42,502 nucleotides of DNA from an uncultured Pelagibacteraceae bacterium (GTDB taxonomy: Bacteria > Pseudomonadota > Alphaproteobacteria > Pelagibacterales > Pelagibacteraceae). The stretch is from positions 1 to 42,502 of the forward strand of contig CACDTB010000006.1 of NCBI GenBank assembly GCA_902555535.1, read 5' to 3'. Both the position numbers and the translations under genes were made by a program. Positions 40,216-42,502 of the stretch are shown here, piece by piece. The notes beneath the pieces were generated by a model. The model made no database searches, was not told where the DNA came from, and saw only the letters and a program-made list of their open reading frames with translations. The first letter of the stretch is position 1. The number at the start of each line of letters is the position of its first letter.

Positions 40216-42502
40216 TAGCTTCTCATTTTTTGGCCACTTGGATCATAAAGTGGTTCTTTAATTATTGAACAATTAAATAAATCTCCATTAATCTCTACTT
40301 GAATTTTATTTTCAGAATTAATGGATTTTTGATCAACAAAACTAAACGCTACACTTTTATTTACAAAATGAGCAAAACCACCTGAAGTTACATAACCAAT
40401 ACTTTGATCGCCATTCATAACAGCTTCATTATTTGTTACATCAATTTCATTTGTTTCAACAATTAATGGTATGAGTTTATTTGAAGAATTTTCCTTTTGT
40501 GCGCTTTCTTTACCAATAAACTCTTTATCCCAATTAATAAAAACATCTAAGCCTGTCTCTTTTGCAGTAAAATCTGGTCTATAATCTAAAGTCCAAGCTC
40601 CCCAATTTTTCTCTAACCTCATTGACATTAATGCTCTTCCACCAAATGATTTAATATTAAATTCTTTTCCTGCTTCCATTAATTCTTCATAAAGTTTTAA
40701 TTGATAGTGAGGTGCTACATAAATTTCATATCCGAGTTCGCCAGTAAATGAAATTCTATTTATTATTGCTGGAACTCCTCCAACAAACATCCTTCTAGAA
40801 TCTCTAAATTTAAATTTTTCATTTGAAACATCATCTCTTACTATTTTTTCTAAAACCTTTCTTGAATTAGGTCCTGCAATTGATAATCCATGGAACTCAT
40901 CAGATCTATTTTTATAATTTAAATTAAATTTATCTAAGTGACTTTCAAACCAACGTCTATGCATTTCTTGAGCAGCGCCAGAGCCAAACACCATAAATTC
41001 ATTTTCATCCAAACATGAAACTGTTAGATCACCACATAATTTTCCTCTATATGACAACATTGGTGATAAAGATATTTTTCCAGGTTTTGGTAGTCTTCCA
41101 GCCATTATATGATCTAAAAATTTTCTAGCATCTGGACCTTTGAATTCATGTTTTGAAAAGTTAGCAACCTCGATTAAACCAACATTTTCTCTTACATTAA
41201 TAACTTCTTTTGATACATAGTCATGAGACCTTGATCTTTTAATTGTAGGTTCTTCATGAGCATCTTCTTTATTGTTCGCAAACCACAAAACGTTTTCTAA
41301 ACCAAAACTATCTCCCATAACAGCTCCTTGATTTACAAAACGATCATAAAGAGCTGTTGTTTTTTGTTTTCTTCCCTTTGGTAAAGTTTCATTTGGAAAA
41401 GTCATAATAAATCTTCGCTCATAATTTTCTGAAGATTTTATGGTTCCATATTGAGGGGATGCATAATCTCCAAAACGGGCAACATCCATTGCCCAAACAT
41501 CAATAGAAGGCTCTCCATCAATAATCCATTCAGCAATACATTTTCCGACACCACCCCCTTGGCAAAATCCAGCCATCACACCAACTGCAACCCAATAATT
41601 TTTCATACCTGGTACTGGACCAATCAAAGGGCTTCCATCTGGACCAAAAGTAAAAGGACCATTAACTATATTTTTTATACCTGCACGCTCTAAAGCTGGC
41701 ATTCTTTCAAAACCAATTGCTAATCTATCTTCTATATTATCCAACTTCGGCTCAAGTAACTCATGACCAAAATTCATTGGTGTACCTTCTACTTTCCAAG
41801 GTGTTGATTTTGGCTCATAGGTTCCAAGCAACATTCCTTTACCTTCTTGTCTAAAGTAAATATTTCCCTCAAAATCTGTTCCTATTGGCAATCTTTGGTC
41901 ACCCATTGCTTCTATTTCAGGAATAGGTTCAGTGATTAGATAATGGTGCTCCATTGGTTGTACAGGAAGATTTAACCCAGCTAATTGTCCAACTTCTCTT
42001 GCCCAAAGTCCTCCTGCATTAATTACTATTTCAGCATTTATATTTCCTTTGTCGGTAAATACTTCCCATGAACCATCTTTTTTTTGTTTAGTATCTTTAA
42101 CCACTGTGTGGGTATAATACTTACCACCATGAACTTTTGCAGCTTTTGCAAAAGCGTATGTAACTCCTGATGGGTCAACTTCACCATCAATAGGATCCCA
42201 TAAGGCTAACAAATATCTAGACGGATCAATTAATGGATGTTTCTTTTTTACTTCCTCCAAAGAAATAAATTCTTGGTCAAGTCCCATGTATCTAGCTTTT
42301 GATCTTTCTCTTTTTAAATAATCAGCCCACACTTCATTTGATGCTAAATAAAATCCTCCACTGGGTTTAAAGCCAACAGAATGACCAGACTCTTTTTCTA
42401 TCTCTTTATATAAACCTATTGTGTAAGCCATCATCCGAGAGATATTAGGGTCAGATGAAATTACATGAACATTCCCTGCAGCATGCCAAGATGAACCAGA
42501 TG
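40215..42502 (-). CDS. Second DMGDH/sarcosine-dehydrogenase-like flavoprotein, N-terminus beyond window
   Basis: The frame is open to the right edge; about 760 residues are visible and roughly the first 40 are missing (no FAD GxGxxG in view). The first visible residues SGSSWHAAGNVHV carry the covalent-FAD histidine; an internal ATG at 42434 is not the true start. DAO-type FAD domain to about 400, then GcvT-like domain (NVGLIEVANFSKHEFKGP; FGGRALMSMRLEKNWGAW). A paralogue of the enzyme at 30357 with clear differences, so a different methylated amine (sarcosine, dimethylglycine or other) is likely. First gene seen of the long minus-strand run. Confidence 0.88.
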   Translation of the reverse strand, partial: SGSSWHAAGNVHVISSDPNISRMMAYTIGLYKEIEKESGHSVGFKPSGGFYLASNEVWADYLKRERSKARYMGLDQEFISLEEVKKKHPLIDPSRYLLALWDPIDGEVDPSGVTYAFAKAAKVHGGKYYTHTVVKDTKQKKDGSWEVFTDKGNINAEIVINAGGLWAREVGQLAGLNLPVQPMEHHYLITEPIPEIEAMGDQRLPIGTDFEGNIYFRQEGKGMLLGTYEPKSTPWKVEGTPMNFGHELLEPKLDNIEDRLAIGFERMPALERAGIKNIVNGPFTFGPDGSPLIGPVPGMKNYWVAVGVMAGFCQGGGVGKCIAEWIIDGEPSIDVWAMDVARFGDYASPQYGTIKSSENYERRFIMTFPNETLPKGRKQKTTALYDRFVNQGAVMGDSFGLENVLWFANNKEDAHEEPTIKRSRSHDYVSKEVINVRENVGLIEVANFSKHEFKGPDARKFLDHIMAGRLPKPGKISLSPMLSYRGKLCGDLTVSCLDENEFMVFGSGAAQEMHRRWFESHLDKFNLNYKNRSDEFHGLSIAGPNSRKVLEKIVRDDVSNEKFKFRDSRRMFVGGVPAIINRISFTGELGYEIYVAPHYQLKLYEELMEAGKEFNIKSFGGRALMSMRLEKNWGAWTLDYRPDFTAKETGLDVFINWDKEFIGKESAQKENSSNKLIPLIVETNEIDVTNNEAVMNGDQSIGYVTSGGFAHFVNKSVAFSFVDQKSINSENKIQVEINGDLFNCSIIKEPLYDPSGQKMRS

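Noticed and set aside
40215..42502. DMGDH-like proteins as the DMSP demethylase DmdA
   Set aside because: DmdA is a stand-alone GcvT-like protein of about 370 residues without an FAD domain; these have the full FAD plus GcvT layout with the covalent-FAD His.
1..42502. CRISPR arrays, insertion sequences, prophage or integration sites
   Set aside because: No regular direct repeats, transposase, integrase or terminal inverted repeats were noticed; gene order and composition look like a continuous core genome.

Overview
The window looks like a streamlined, AT-rich alphaproteobacterial genome of the SAR11 / Pelagibacterales type. The grounds are the very low GC, intergenic gaps of mostly 0-100 bases, frequent 1-4 base start/stop overlaps, and a gene set typical of marine oligotrophs: ABC uptake of glycine betaine, dimethylglycine-dehydrogenase-like flavoproteins with an ETF chain, a DddP-like M24 protein, an AcuI-like reductase, and Fur-regulated Fe(III) uptake. 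This assignment is an inference from protein content. I saw no rRNA, tRNA, insertion sequence, phage gene or CRISPR array.

Layout. Bases 1-3.8 kb (minus): the N-terminus of a LysE-type exporter, then a proX-proV-proW betaine ABC operon with a strong hairpin between proX and proV. 3.8-6.1 kb (minus): alpha/beta hydrolase, luciferase-like monooxygenase and a VOC protein. 6.2-7.8 kb (plus): cysE-cysK. 8.35-11.1 kb (plus): a run of very small genes (secreted 124-aa protein, 93-aa protein, cupin, GYD-like, DUF1330, NTF2-like) followed by two SMR-type membrane proteins. 11.1-16.2 kb (mostly minus): DUF952, DUF924, hisN-like phosphatase, a butyrobetaine-dioxygenase-like enzyme (plus), a 3-hydroxyisobutyrate-dehydrogenase-like enzyme, a 338-base non-coding gap, an unknown protein and cytochrome c'. 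16.2-17.9 kb: cytochrome b561 (plus), DUF4396 (minus), ETHE1-like persulfide dioxygenase (plus). 17.9-23.5 kb (minus): a Fur-box-preceded operon fbpA - small Cys protein - peroxiredoxin - fbpB - fbpC - azlC - azlD. 23.6-26.1 kb (minus): folE, acuI-like, LysR regulator. 26.2-27.0 kb (plus): hisI, DUF2237. 27.0-42.5 kb (minus): a very long, tightly packed run from a DMGDH-like flavoprotein cut by the window edge, through methyltransferase, SET protein, DddP-like protein, small kinase, small nucleotidyltransferase, 2OG oxygenase, ECHDC3-like protein, CoA-binding protein and MFS carrier, to a complete DMGDH-like enzyme, etfB, etfA and ETF-ubiquinone oxidoreductase.

How the genes fit together. ProXVW would import betaine or a related methylated osmolyte. 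The DMGDH-like enzymes would oxidise N-methyl groups, passing electrons through EtfAB and ETF-QO to ubiquinone and one-carbon units to tetrahydrofolate. The DddP-like protein and the AcuI-like reductase suggest, without proving, DMSP cleavage and acrylate handling. The iron operon joins Fe(III) import to a peroxiredoxin.

Most worth a second look: (a) two tandem SMR proteins that both have Gly at the position of the essential Glu14 of EmrE, with a 15-bp hairpin enclosing the start codon of the first; (b) the small-protein operon just upstream of them; (c) a structured leader directly before the peroxiredoxin; (d) the minimal kinase / nucleotidyltransferase pair and SET / methyltransferase pair beside the DddP-like gene; (e) the 14866-15203 gap with hairpins and a possible 20-codon ORF.
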